From NCBI GenBank assembly GCA_030680995.1, contig JAUXUM010000231.1, positions 1 through 60,627 of the forward strand: DNA of 60,627 nucleotides, written 5' to 3'. The notes beneath the pieces were generated by a model, which saw only the letters and a list, made by a program, of their open reading frames with translations, was not told where the DNA came from and did no database searches. Numbering within the stretch: position 1 is the first letter of the stretch; each line of letters starts with the position of its first letter. Made by a program: the position numbers and the translations under genes. Positions 34,565 through 43,147 of this stretch are shown here, in pieces. The stretch is from Devosia sp. (GTDB lineage Bacteria; Pseudomonadota; Alphaproteobacteria; Rhizobiales; Devosiaceae).

Positions 34565-36043
34565 TCAGTCGGCAAGGTGGACGAGCTTTTGCGCATCGAT
34601 CTCTTCCCGCTTGTGGATGCCCGCGCTGCGGCCGTCGCGCATCACCATGATCCGGTCGGCCATGCCCAGCACTTCCTCGATCTCGGAGGAAATCATCACG
34701 ACAGTGCCGCCCGCTGAGGCGAATTCACAAATGATCCTGTAGATTTCGCGCTTGGCGCCGACATCGACGCCGCGCGTCGGTTCATCGAGCAGCAGCACCT
34801 TGGGCTGGCGCAGGAACCATTTGCCCAAAACCACCTTTTGCTGGTTTCCGCCGGAGAGTTCGGAAACCGGCATCGTGTCGCGCGCCGCCTTGATCTGGAA
34901 GCGCTCCATCATCTGGGCGCTCGCACTGGCTTCGCGTCCCCTGCTCATGACGAAACGCGGACTGAGCTCGGGAAGGCTGGCCATGCAGATATTGCCGCGC
35001 ACACTGTCAAATAGGTTCAGCCCGGTCTGCTTGCGGTCCTCGGTAACGAGCGCGAGCCCATGCCCGATCGCGTCGGCTGGCTTGGCGATTTCAACCTGCA
35101 CGCCATCAACGCGAACGGTCCCGCCGGAGGCCGCGTCCAGTCCGAACAGACAATTGAAGATTTCGCTCCGCCCCGAACCGACAAGCCCATAGATGCCGAA
35201 GATCTCACCCTTCCTTGCAGAAAACGAGATGTCCTCGATCTTGCCGGCGCTGGCCAACGCCGACACTTCGAGCCCGGTGGTTACGGTGGGAATGTTGGTC
35301 TTGATATATTCCTCGCTCATCTCGCGGCCGATGATCATCCGGATCATGTCGTGCCGGTTGATGTCGGCGATGGCCCCGCTCCCCACATATCCGCCGTCCC
35401 GGAAGACGGTGTAGGTGTCGGCGATCTGGAAAATTTCCGCGAGCCGGTGCGACACGTAGACGATGCCCTTGCCCCTGGCTTTCAGCTGGTCGATTGCGGC
35501 AAACAGATGCTGGACTTCACGCTCGCCGATCGCGGAGGTCGGCTCGTCCATGAAAATGACCTCGGCCTCGTGGCTCAGCGCCTTGGTAATCTCCACCAGT
35601 TGCATCTGCGCCACCGACAGCGTCATCATCGTCTGGTTGGCATCGATGTTGAAATCGAGGTCGTCGAGCAGGTCCTGGGCCGCCTTGGTCATGGCGCGAA
35701 AATCGATGCCGCCGAAGCGGGAAGCAGGCTCGCGGCCAAGATAGATGTTTTCAGCCACGCTCATATGCGGCACCGGGCTCAGTTCCTGTTCGATGATGGC
35801 GATGCCGCTCGCCAGCGCATCCGCCGGGCGGGCGAACGTCACTTCGCGGCCGTTGCGCCATATGGTGCCCGCGTCGCGCTGGTGGATTCCCATCAGGATG
35901 GACAGGAACGTCGACTTGCCCGCGCCATTGCCCCCGCACAAGGCATGCACCGAGCCCGCGCGCAGTTCGAACCGCCCGTCGCGCAGGGCCGCAACGCCGC
36001 CGAACGACTTCTTGAGTCCCTCTACCTTGAGCAACGGTTGCAT
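34565..36043 (-). CDS. Ribose-type ABC transporter ATPase (RbsA-like)
   Basis: 492 residues from ATG 36043 (GAGGAAG upstream). Two nucleotide-binding domains: the first with Walker A GGNGAGKS and Walker B VIFMDEPTSA, the second with the usual degenerate loop GLVGSGRSE, signature SGGNQQKVVLGKW and VLLLDEPTRGVDVGA. First gene of the transport/catabolic unit; a promoter lies 49-77 nt upstream. Confidence 0.92.
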   Translation of the reverse strand: MQPLLKVEGLKKSFGGVAALRDGRFELRAGSVHALCGGNGAGKSTFLSILMGIHQRDAGTIWRNGREVTFARPADALASGIAIIEQELSPVPHMSVAENIYLGREPASRFGGIDFRAMTKAAQDLLDDLDFNIDANQTMMTLSVAQMQLVEITKALSHEAEVIFMDEPTSAIGEREVQHLFAAIDQLKARGKGIVYVSHRLAEIFQIADTYTVFRDGGYVGSGAIADINRHDMIRMIIGREMSEEYIKTNIPTVTTGLEVSALASAGKIEDISFSARKGEIFGIYGLVGSGRSEIFNCLFGLDAASGGTVRVDGVQVEIAKPADAIGHGLALVTEDRKQTGLNLFDSVRGNICMASLPELSPRFVMSRGREASASAQMMERFQIKAARDTMPVSELSGGNQQKVVLGKWFLRQPKVLLLDEPTRGVDVGAKREIYRIICEFASAGGTVVMISSEIEEVLGMADRIMVMRDGRSAGIHKREEIDAQKLVHLAD

Positions 36044-36081
36044 GACGCTTCCTCTCGCATGCCCCGCGTCTTCGCGTTGAG

Positions 36082-36120
36082 CATTTGAATTTATAATGCA
36101 CATTTGAACATGCCAGTCAA
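36082..36120 (-). promoter_or_regulatory. Promoter of the polyol operon with repeated TTCAAATG
   Basis: On the reverse strand TTGACT (complement of 36115-36120), 17 nt, ATTATA (complement of 36092-36097). TTCAAATG occurs twice, as complements of 36101-36108 and 36082-36089, 19 nt apart (two helical turns), one between the -35 and -10 boxes and one after the -10 box. A good candidate operator for the SorC-type regulator encoded nearby. Confidence 0.55.
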
Positions 36121-36254
36121 CGGAGGCATTCGTTGGGTCACGTCGGCATTGTGGCGGGACGTAAGGTAGTACAGTTCGTACTAGCCCTTGACGATCCTAT
36201 CCAAATTTGTGAAAACGACCACAATCCGTTCTAATGAACATTGAGGAATCCGGC

Positions 36255-36713
36255 ATGCGTGTCGTTGTGGGTTGCGACGAGGCCGCTTTCGAAATGAAGG
36301 AAGCGATCAAGGAGTTCCTTTCTGCCGCCGGCCATGAGGTGACCGATTTCGGTGTTGGCCCCGATGAGACAGCGCTCTATCCGGATATCGCCCACCAAGC
36401 CGCGACCGCGGTGGCCGAGGGCCGGCACGAGCGCGCGATCCTGATGTGCGGCACCGGCATCGGGGTTGCGATCAGCGCCAACAAGGTCTCGGGCATTCGC
36501 GCTGCCCAGGCCCACGACGCCTATTCGGCCGAGCGCGCGCAAAAAAGCAACGATGCGCAGGTCCTGTGCATGGGCGCCCGAGTGATCGGCATCGAACTCG
36601 CCAAGACGATCGTCGCCGCCTATATGGGCGCCCATTTCGAGGGCGGCCGCTCGGCAATAAAGGTGGAGCGCATCAAGGAGTATGAAAAGCGGATGGGTTC
36701 GACTACATCCTAG
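36255..36713 (+). CDS. RpiB/LacA-family sugar-phosphate isomerase
   Basis: 152 residues from ATG 36255 (GAGGAA upstream); ATG 36234 is in frame but has no site. RpiB fold: VVVGCDEAAFEMK, the catalytic-cysteine loop ILMCGTGIGVAISANKV and the RAAQAHDAYSAERA helix. In this context it probably isomerises D-erythrulose 4-phosphate to D-erythrose 4-phosphate, as RpiB relatives do in tetritol pathways, rather than serving ribose 5-phosphate. Transcribed away from the transporter operon, 26 nt before the regulator. Confidence 0.88.
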   Translation: MRVVVGCDEAAFEMKEAIKEFLSAAGHEVTDFGVGPDETALYPDIAHQAATAVAEGRHERAILMCGTGIGVAISANKVSGIRAAQAHDAYSAERAQKSNDAQVLCMGARVIGIELAKTIVAAYMGAHFEGGRSAIKVERIKEYEKRMGSTTS

Positions 36714-36738
36714 ACGGGAGTGAACGGCGACTGTTGGA

Positions 36739-37722
36739 ATGGCCACACACAATCCGCGATCCGAACCAGATCTTGAACGGCTGCTGTCGGAGGTAGCCCA
36801 GCGCTACTATCTGGGCGGCGAGACCCAGGAATCGATCGCTTCGGCGCTTGGCGTCTCGCGCATGAAGGTCAACCGCCTGCTCAAACAGGCCCACGAGGCC
36901 GGGGTTGTCGAGGTCCGCATCAGGTTGGCCGCTTCTCAGACGCAGGACATCGAGCGCCGCATGACCGAGCGATTCGGCCTGCGACGGGTTCTGATTGCCC
37001 CTGACAGCGTTGAATTCGAGCACCAGCGCATGGCCGTGGCCTCGCTGGTCAGCAGCTTTTTGGAGGCTAATCTCAAGGAAGGCTCGGTGGTCACCGTTGG
37101 AATGGGGCGCAACGTGGCGGCCGTCGCCAACGCCAGTGTCTCGCGCATCCTCAAATCGGCGACTTTCGTGTGCGCCACGGGTGGCGCCTCTGAAGCAGGA
37201 GAGACCGGTAATGCGGATCATATTTGCCGCAAACTTGCGCAAAGTTTCGGCGGCACCCCGCAAACGCTTTATGCGCCGGCCTTTGTGCCCGATCCCGCGC
37301 TGCGTGCCGCGCTCCTTGAGAACGCCACCGTCAAGCGTACGTTTCAAATCGCCCAGCGCGCCGATTTTGCCCTGGTAGGAATTGGCGATCTGGGAGAAAA
37401 CAGCCATATGGTGCGCATGGGCTGGTTCAGTCATAAGGAGATCACTGAGTCGCGCGCAAGCGGGGTTGTCGGCGATCTGATGGGCTATGATTTCTTTGGT
37501 ATTGGCGGCGAACCGATGAACGATTTACTTGGCGGCCGCGTCATCGGCCTTTCAATCGATCAATTGCGCCAGATCGGGTGCGTAATCGCCATAGCCAGCG
37601 AAGCCAGTAAGGTGCCGTCAATTCTTGGCGCCCTGCGTACTGGGGCCATCAACGTACTGGCCACCTCGCTGTCAATTTGCCAATCGTTGCTGTCGATGGA
37701 CGACCAAAGCACCAGTCGCTGA
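36739..37722 (+). CDS. SorC/DeoR-type sugar-binding transcriptional regulator
   Basis: 327 residues. N-terminal helix-turn-helix (QESIASALGVSRMKVNRLLKQ, residues about 30-50) and a C-terminal sugar-phosphate-binding domain of the SorC group (VTVGMGRNVAAVANAS, FVCATGGASEAGE, FALVGIGDLGENS). EryD, the erythritol repressor of rhizobia, belongs to this group. Likely repressor of the divergent operon, induced by a phosphorylated intermediate. Full length. Confidence 0.9.
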   Translation: MATHNPRSEPDLERLLSEVAQRYYLGGETQESIASALGVSRMKVNRLLKQAHEAGVVEVRIRLAASQTQDIERRMTERFGLRRVLIAPDSVEFEHQRMAVASLVSSFLEANLKEGSVVTVGMGRNVAAVANASVSRILKSATFVCATGGASEAGETGNADHICRKLAQSFGGTPQTLYAPAFVPDPALRAALLENATVKRTFQIAQRADFALVGIGDLGENSHMVRMGWFSHKEITESRASGVVGDLMGYDFFGIGGEPMNDLLGGRVIGLSIDQLRQIGCVIAIASEASKVPSILGALRTGAINVLATSLSICQSLLSMDDQSTSR

Positions 37723-37729
37723 CTGTAAT

Positions 37730-38543
37730 CGGAAACTCCGCAAGGCCCGGTGTGGATCGGCGGGGGCCGGACGCCGACTGGCGTGGCAACCCTCTGATGT
37801 TGTTGGGGCTAAGGGGGTCAGTCGATGGGTCTTCTCTGTCCGGCGGGTCGAGGTCAGGCACGGCCGGGCTTTCCGCTTTGCTGGCGTTGAGGTTTTTCGC
37901 GGGGTCCCGCTTCTCTTCGGGATCGGCGCTGTGGCCCTCCCGGCATGGGACTGGAAGAGCGAAGTGGCACAATCCGACTCGCGTCCTGATCGCGATGACG
38001 CGACCGGCACGAGAGCGTCAGCGAACTCACCTCGTCCATCGTCCCGCGAAAGACGTCTCTCCACCGGCTGGCGGAACTTTGTTGTCTCCTTGATGCGGGC
38101 CAGGCGGATTGCCGCCGGGTCCGCGACAGCGGAGCCTGCGGGTCGCCTCGAGTTGCCGGATCGACGAGCGCGCGCAGATCGTCCAGCAAGGTCGCGTCCA
38201 CGCTCGTCAGCGCCTTGCGACCCCCGCCAGGCCCGGGGGGCGAGCCCGGTTGAGATCCAGCGCCCCCCGCCGCGCAATTGCTCAAGGCCGCGACCGATCG
38301 TGCTGCGCGCTACGCCCGTGATCCGCGAAACGGCCATGATGCCACCATGGCCCGCCGCAAGGGCCTCGGCCGCCGCAAAACGCCGCCGGCCCCGCTCCTC
38401 GAGCAAAGCACCCAGCGCCTCACGCCTCAAACGGATCGCCGCTTCGTCAATCACAACCCAAGTCTGGAAAATCCTCTGCCTAAAAGGAATCCTCAAACTC
38501 CGCAAAAACGCACCCCGGATTCACCTGTTGTTTCGACAGGCCC
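37730..38543 (-). mobile_element. ISAzo13-family element remnant
   Basis: The reverse strand opens at about 38543 with GGGCCTGTCGAAACAACAGG, typical of such an insertion-sequence end, followed by frames reading LLEERGRRRFAAAEALAAGH, VSRITGVARSTIGRGLEQL, and in a shifted frame GGGRKALTSVDATLLDDLRA with LVDPATRGDP. These are the N-terminal third of ISAzo13-type transposases. The catalytic part is absent and the remaining 400 bp up to the regulator gene has no recognisable content. AAACTCCGCAA recurs directly at 37733-37743 and 38495-38505. Confidence 0.75.
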
Positions 38544-38651
38544 TAAGTGTTTGACGTCGGTTTCTCCACTGCCGCTCTGCCGCATCAGGCGGCTCCGGAT
38601 CCGCCGGAACACTGGTCTGTCCTCCCGGACAGCCGGCGCGGAATGGTCGCA

Positions 38652-39419
38652 TCACCCTTTCCCGAATTCGCGGGCGAGGGTTTCGGCAGCCTGATTCATA
38701 AGCGCCAGATCGACACCGACAGCTGTGAAACTCGTTCCAAGCTCGATGCAGCGTTTGGCAAAAACCGGGTTGAGCGTGAGTATGCCGGCCGGCTTGCCGG
38801 TCTTGATGATGCGGGAAATGCCATCCTCGATTGCTGCAACCACGTCCGGGTGCTCTGGATCGCCGGGATGGCCGAGGCTCGCGGCGAGATCGGACGGCCC
38901 GATGAAAATGCCGTCCACGCCGTCCACCTTGGCGATTGCCTCAATTTCGGCAAGCCCGTCGCCCGTCTCGACCTGCACCAGCAGACACAGTTCGTCCTCG
39001 GCGCGCGTCGCATAATTGTCCACCTTGCCGAAGCGGCTTGCGCGTGTAAGCCCGGCGACCCCGCGCATGCCGCGTGGCGCGTAGCGCATGGCTTTCACCG
39101 CCGCCTCGGCCTCAAGCGCATTTTGCACGTAAGGAATGAGCAGCGTCTGCACACCCAGATCGAGATAGCGTTTGATCAGGACCGCGTCGTTGGCGGCCGG
39201 ACGAACCGCGGCAGTGACGTTGTAGGACGAAAGTGCCTGCAGCGACGGCAAGACCTCGGCGACCTCTGTGGGTGCGTGCTCGGTATCGATCAGTATCCAA
39301 TCGTAGCCAGTGACCGCCAGCGCCTCGACGACAAAACTGCTGGGCAGGGAATTCCACAGGCCGATTTGCTGGCGGCCCGCGCGAATGGCGCGTTTGAAGT
39401 GGTTGACGGGAAGGTCCAT
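38652..39419 (-). CDS. HpcH/HpaI-family class II aldolase
   Basis: 255 residues, intact. Family marks: GLWNSLPSSFVVEALA, WILIDTEHAP, the metal-binding LVQVETGDGLAEIEAI and GIFIGPSDLAASLG. Members split 2-keto-3-deoxy acids or 4-hydroxy-2-oxoheptanedioate to pyruvate plus an aldehyde. The neighbouring hydratase and dioxygenase fragments suggest aromatic meta/ortho-type degradation, but these partners are broken. It is 2 nt from the hydratase fragment, so formerly one operon. Confidence 0.88.
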   Translation of the reverse strand: MDLPVNHFKRAIRAGRQQIGLWNSLPSSFVVEALAVTGYDWILIDTEHAPTEVAEVLPSLQALSSYNVTAAVRPAANDAVLIKRYLDLGVQTLLIPYVQNALEAEAAVKAMRYAPRGMRGVAGLTRASRFGKVDNYATRAEDELCLLVQVETGDGLAEIEAIAKVDGVDGIFIGPSDLAASLGHPGDPEHPDVVAAIEDGISRIIKTGKPAGILTLNPVFAKRCIELGTSFTAVGVDLALMNQAAETLAREFGKG

Positions 39420-39421
39420 GC

Positions 39422-40057
39422 TTACTCCTTCAGGAATGAAACGCCGATGGCGCCAGGCGGGCCGTAGCCGGCCTGAATGGTGCCTCCGGCAGCAATATCG
39501 ACGGGGCGCGTGAAAGAGCCGGCGAGGACGCTTTGGCCCTTTGCCGGTTTGGCTCCGACGCCATGCGACTTGCGCACGAGCCAGGCGACGCCGGCCGCCG
39601 GATGACCCATGACCGCTGCGGTCACTCCGGATTCTTCCATGATCCCGTTTTTTGGAAGTGTTGCGCCCACCCGGCGAATGTCAAGATCGAACGGACGAAC
39701 GATGCGCCCACCCAGGACGATCGCACCGAAAACGGCGCCGTTGGCGATCGTGTCGGTGATGGCGCGGGGAACTTCCGTCCCGTAGTCGATGATTTCCAGA
39801 GCGGGAGTTACGAACTCCGTTGCCCGCACGACGTCGTGCACCTCGCGGGTCGGTCCATCGAGATCCGGCGCCATGACGAAGGCGAACTCGACTTCGAGAC
39901 GGGCTTGATAAATCGGCCCGCCTTGATGTTGGCGCCGTCGCGGAACAGGGAATCGTCCAATATCACGCCATAATCCGGCTCGGTGATATTGGAGGTCTCT
40001 TGCATTGTCCGGGACGTAAGGCCGATCTTGTGGCCAGTCAAGTGGGCGCCCCGCCAA
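39422..40057 (-). pseudogene. 2-oxo-hept-4-ene-1,7-dioate hydratase-like gene, 5'-truncated and frameshifted
   Basis: Two reverse frames join to give GHKIGLTSRTMQETSNITEP, YGVILDDSLFRDGANIKAG, then ARLEVEFAFVMAPDLDGPT and ATEFVTPALEIIDYGTEVP: the HpaH/MhpD hydratase family (fumarylacetoacetase fold). The frame changes at about 39899-39904, where one missing C in the CCCGT run accounts for the shift. About the first 50 residues are gone and the 5' end runs into dioxygenase sequence. Not functional as read. Confidence 0.85.
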
Positions 40058-40647
40058 TGCATTGGTCGGGATGGGATATCTGGCCGGCCGGACCTACCAA
40101 AACCGGAAGCGGCCGTCGTCGTCGGTCGTAAACTTGCCGCGCAGATTGCAATCGGCCTGGTGCTCGTCCTGGTTCTCGTAAAGGCCGACGGGCGAGGAGT
40201 GCCAGACATCGACTTCGGCGCCCACGCTCGGCCGGCCTTGCCGGTCGATCATCCGGAACAACGCGAACATCGGTTCGCCGGGCGTGTCGGAGCGGATGAT
40301 GCCGCCGCCGTTTTCGACCGGCGGCGCGTTCATTCGCCAAACCGGCCAAGCAGGTTCTGGGACGTTTCGGTGGCTCCATTGTCACCATTGTTGAGGAGGC
40401 GCACCAGTGTTGAAACGCCAAGCGATCCAGCCGTCAGGACAGGTTCGTTGTGTGTGCCCGAACTAGACCGGCCAAGCTGGTTGAGGATTTCTGCTGCTTC
40501 GCGGAATTCGTCTTCGCCTGGTCGGACATCACGGATGAACGCGTGCGGGTGTTTGACAGGCGCGATCGCGATCACGCGCAAGCGTCGATCATTCGTTTGA
40601 TCCATGACGGCCAAAAACCGCCTCGCTGACCTGTTCATGCCGTTCAA
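40058..40647 (-). pseudogene. Intradiol ring-cleavage dioxygenase (hydroxyquinol/catechol type), frameshifted and 3'-truncated
   Basis: The first frame (40647-40330) gives the helical dimer domain, with HAFIRDVRPGEDEFREAAEI and GSLGVSTLVRLLNNGDNGAT. The next frame (40333-40094) gives MNAPPVENGGGIIRSDTPG and AEVDVWHSSPVGLYENQD, then RGKFTTDDDGRFRFW and a stop. A missing T in the run at 40339-40341 explains the first shift. The part with most iron ligands is deleted and replaced by hydratase sequence near 40060. The gene cannot make an active enzyme. Confidence 0.85.
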
Positions 40648-40666
40648 TGATCATGATATGCTTCCC

Positions 40667-41704
40667 CTATCTCAAATGAACGGACGTACCGGTTCTCGCC
40701 GACTGCTTGACGGCCTCGATCACGCGCAGCGCCTGTAACCCGTCATGTCCCGACACCAGCGGCGCTTCCTCGCCACGGATCACGGCCGCGAACTGCCGCA
40801 CCTGGCGGACCAGCGGGTCCTCGAATCCGAAGGGAAGCTGGGTCGCATCAATCGGCTCCAGCCAGCTTCGCTTTTCGCGGTTTCGCCATAAGCGCAATCC
40901 AGGCAGTTCAAGCGAGCCATGCGTGCCGCCGATCAGGTAGCAGGGTTCGGTCGTTGGCGGAAAGGACGGGTTCTCGCGGGCCGTCAATTCCCAGCTCCAC
41001 GGCGCGACAATGGTGTCGGACACATTGATCGTGGCAAGTGCGCCGCTTTGGAACTTCAGCACGATGACCGCTGTTTCTTCCACGGGATTGCCTCGCACGA
41101 CGTTGGACTCCATTGCGTGAACAGCTTCGACCGGGCCGCAGAAATAGTGCATCAAGTCGATATCGTGGATGAGATTGAGAAAGACCGGCCCGGCGCCGGG
41201 CCTGCGTCGCCACTCGACATCAAAATAGTCGTCGGGTTTGAAGAACCAGGTGATGCCGGTAACGGAAACGACGTTGCCAATTGCTCCACTGTCGATTTCG
41301 GCCTTGGCGCGCTGGATAAGTTGGTTGTGACGCCGGTGATGGCCGGCGAGCACCGGCACCTTCGCTGCCTCCCCCGCGGCGATGAGCGTCTCGCCTGCGG
41401 CGACATCGATAGCCACCGGCTTTTCAATCAGGACTGGCAATCTGGCGGCGATGCATTCCAGCCCGTTGTCGACATGCGCCTGATTGGGCGTCGACAAAAT
41501 GACCCCGTCTATGCCGCCCTTGTCGATCATGGCGGCCAGGCTCGGCCGCCACGGGACGCCAAGGGACGCGGCAAAGTCCCGGGCGACCGGCGATGGATCG
41601 ACGATCGCGGCAAGGCCGACCCCGCTGCAGGCCCTGATCGCATCGACATGGCGTTTGCCGATAAGGCCTGCGCCGGCGACAGCCATGGATACGGCACTGG
41701 TCAT
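40667..41704 (-). CDS. Gfo/Idh/MocA-family oxidoreductase
   Basis: 345 residues from ATG 41704, which overlaps the stop of the truncated GntR gene (ATGA); GTG 41722 is an alternative. Rossmann motif VAGAGLIGKRHVDAI, the catalytic EKP (VLIEKPVAID), and the LNLIHDIDLMHYFCGP segment containing the active-site His. Uses NAD(P) on a sugar, inositol or hydroaromatic substrate. Its place near shikimate/quinate genes hints at a cyclic polyol acid; not established. Confidence 0.85.
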   Translation of the reverse strand: MTSAVSMAVAGAGLIGKRHVDAIRACSGVGLAAIVDPSPVARDFAASLGVPWRPSLAAMIDKGGIDGVILSTPNQAHVDNGLECIAARLPVLIEKPVAIDVAAGETLIAAGEAAKVPVLAGHHRRHNQLIQRAKAEIDSGAIGNVVSVTGITWFFKPDDYFDVEWRRRPGAGPVFLNLIHDIDLMHYFCGPVEAVHAMESNVVRGNPVEETAVIVLKFQSGALATINVSDTIVAPWSWELTARENPSFPPTTEPCYLIGGTHGSLELPGLRLWRNREKRSWLEPIDATQLPFGFEDPLVRQVRQFAAVIRGEEAPLVSGHDGLQALRVIEAVKQSARTGTSVHLR

Positions 41705-41991
41705 GGTGTTGATGCGCGACACCTAAGGTTCTCGAGGGAAATTGGCGCAACCCGAAAACCGCGCTGATCCTCGAACTCAACTAGTCGCCCGACCAGTCGC
41801 GATACGGCCTCGCGAATGGGACTGACGCTGACATCGAAGTCTTCGCGCATGCGGTCCAGGTTGATCTTTTCACCTGGCTGCAGCTGCCCGTTGAGAATCG
41901 CTCTGCGCAGCTCCAGGGACACGCGGCCCGCCAGCGTCGGCTTGCGCCCGTCGGCGTTTCCCGCCTGATTCATGCGGGTGGCTACGCTCAC
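41701..41991 (-). pseudogene. Truncated GntR-family regulator (DNA-binding part only)
   Basis: Read from GTG 41991 (GGAGGG upstream). The winged helix is complete: SLELRRAILNGQLQPGEKIN, LDRMREDFDVSVSPIREAVS, GFRVAPISLENL. The frame then ends within nine residues, so the effector (FCD) domain is missing. Its stop overlaps the start of the oxidoreductase gene by 4 nt, which would couple their translation. Could still make a small DNA-binding protein; more likely a deletion relic. Confidence 0.7.
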
Positions 41992-42059
41992 TGCCTGCCC
42001 TCCAAACCTTCGACGCCCTTTTGGGAAATCCGAAGCCAGCAAGAGCATAGGTATGAAAT

Positions 42060-42068
42060 AATCGATTA
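42060..42068. promoter_or_regulatory. AATCGATTA motif, copy 1
   Basis: AATCGATTA in the AT-rich spacer between the divergent GntR genes, with a further ATCGAT at 42079-42084. The same 9-mer occurs before the TRAP operon at 43006-43014, making it a candidate operator for the intact GntR protein. Confidence 0.35.
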
Positions 42069-42143
42069 CCAATAAACAAATCGATGCTCATTCGGAGCTG
42101 ATCCTGTCCGACTTTGACCAAGACTCATGGTGAGGGAACAGCG

Positions 42144-42872
42144 GTGCGTCCAGGAGCGGACTTGGCGGAGCTGCTCAACTGCGCTCGCGTAGACTACAAG
42201 CAAATCCCGACAGACATTGTTTTTGGACGCTTGCGCCCGAACGAGCGACTGAAGCTTGAGCGGATGAAGGGGCAGTATGGCACGAGCGTCTCAACCCTGC
42301 GGGAAATACTGAGCAGACTGGCGTCGGAAGGATTCGTTCGTGCCGAGGGGCAGCGAGGGTTCCAGGTCACTCCGGTTTCGCCGGAAGACCTTCTCGAAAT
42401 TGCAAATCTGCGCAGTCTTCTCGAGTGCTACGCGCTTGAACTTTCGTTCTCGGCGGGTGATGTTGACTGGGAAGGGCGCGTGGTGGCCGCTCATCACAAA
42501 TTGCACCAGATGGAACGCAAGATGCCGACTGGCGACCATTCCGTGATGGAGACCCGGAAACGCTACGACCGGGAGTTCCATCAGTCACTGATCATGGCGT
42601 GCGGGTCGCGAACTTTGTTCGAGACGCATGGCTCGATCTTTGACAAATATCTTCGCTATCAGATGATCACGCTGACCTTTCGCGGCGACATCGCGGCACG
42701 CGAGCACAAGGAGCTGCTCGAAGCCGCGTTATCGCGCGACGCTTCGCGGGCTCAATCCGTTCTTCGCCGCCATATCGAAGGCGGAGTCGCCAATTCCGGG
42801 GCGGCGGAGACCCTGTCCAGACTGACGGAAAGTTCGGAGGCGAACATATCTCGGCGCCGGCAGCCCAGGTAG
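42144..42872 (+). CDS. GntR-family regulator (FCD type)
   Basis: 242 residues from GTG 42144 (GAGGGAAC upstream); an in-frame TTG at 42114 is unlikely. Winged helix: DIVFGRLRPNERLKLERMKG, STLREILSRLASEGFV, QRGFQVTPVSPEDL. The FCD ligand domain follows, with FHQSLIMACGSRTLFETHG and a late EHKELLEAALSRD containing metal-ligand positions. Upstream of and codirectional with the TRAP transporter operon, which it probably controls. Confidence 0.88.
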   Translation: MRPGADLAELLNCARVDYKQIPTDIVFGRLRPNERLKLERMKGQYGTSVSTLREILSRLASEGFVRAEGQRGFQVTPVSPEDLLEIANLRSLLECYALELSFSAGDVDWEGRVVAAHHKLHQMERKMPTGDHSVMETRKRYDREFHQSLIMACGSRTLFETHGSIFDKYLRYQMITLTFRGDIAAREHKELLEAALSRDASRAQSVLRRHIEGGVANSGAAETLSRLTESSEANISRRRQPR

Positions 42873-43147
42873 GTCAATCTGGCGCATATTGCATTCGCCT
42901 GCGGGGCGCTACAGTGCATGCTTAAAGTCGCGCGCTCCACCCGATGCCCACCTCGGAACGGGCATTCTGCTTCCTAAAACCATGCAAAAACGAGGAAAAA
43001 GACAAAATCGATTATTACGGAAGTATCTGATAAAATAACAAAAAAGCAGAACAAGTACAATTGTGTGTTGAACTGCTCCGCGCCGTGTGGCAGACAACAA
43101 TGACTTTGCCCTGCTCGTTGAGTGGGGCTCAAAATGGGAGGAACATC
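42873..43147 (+). promoter_or_regulatory. AT-rich leader of the TRAP operon
   Basis: No gene seen. 42980-43070 is much richer in A/T than anything around it and includes AATCGATTA (43006-43014) and the dyad ACAATTGT (43051-43058 region), both plausible regulator sites. A clear -35/-10 pair was not fixed. Confidence 0.4.
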
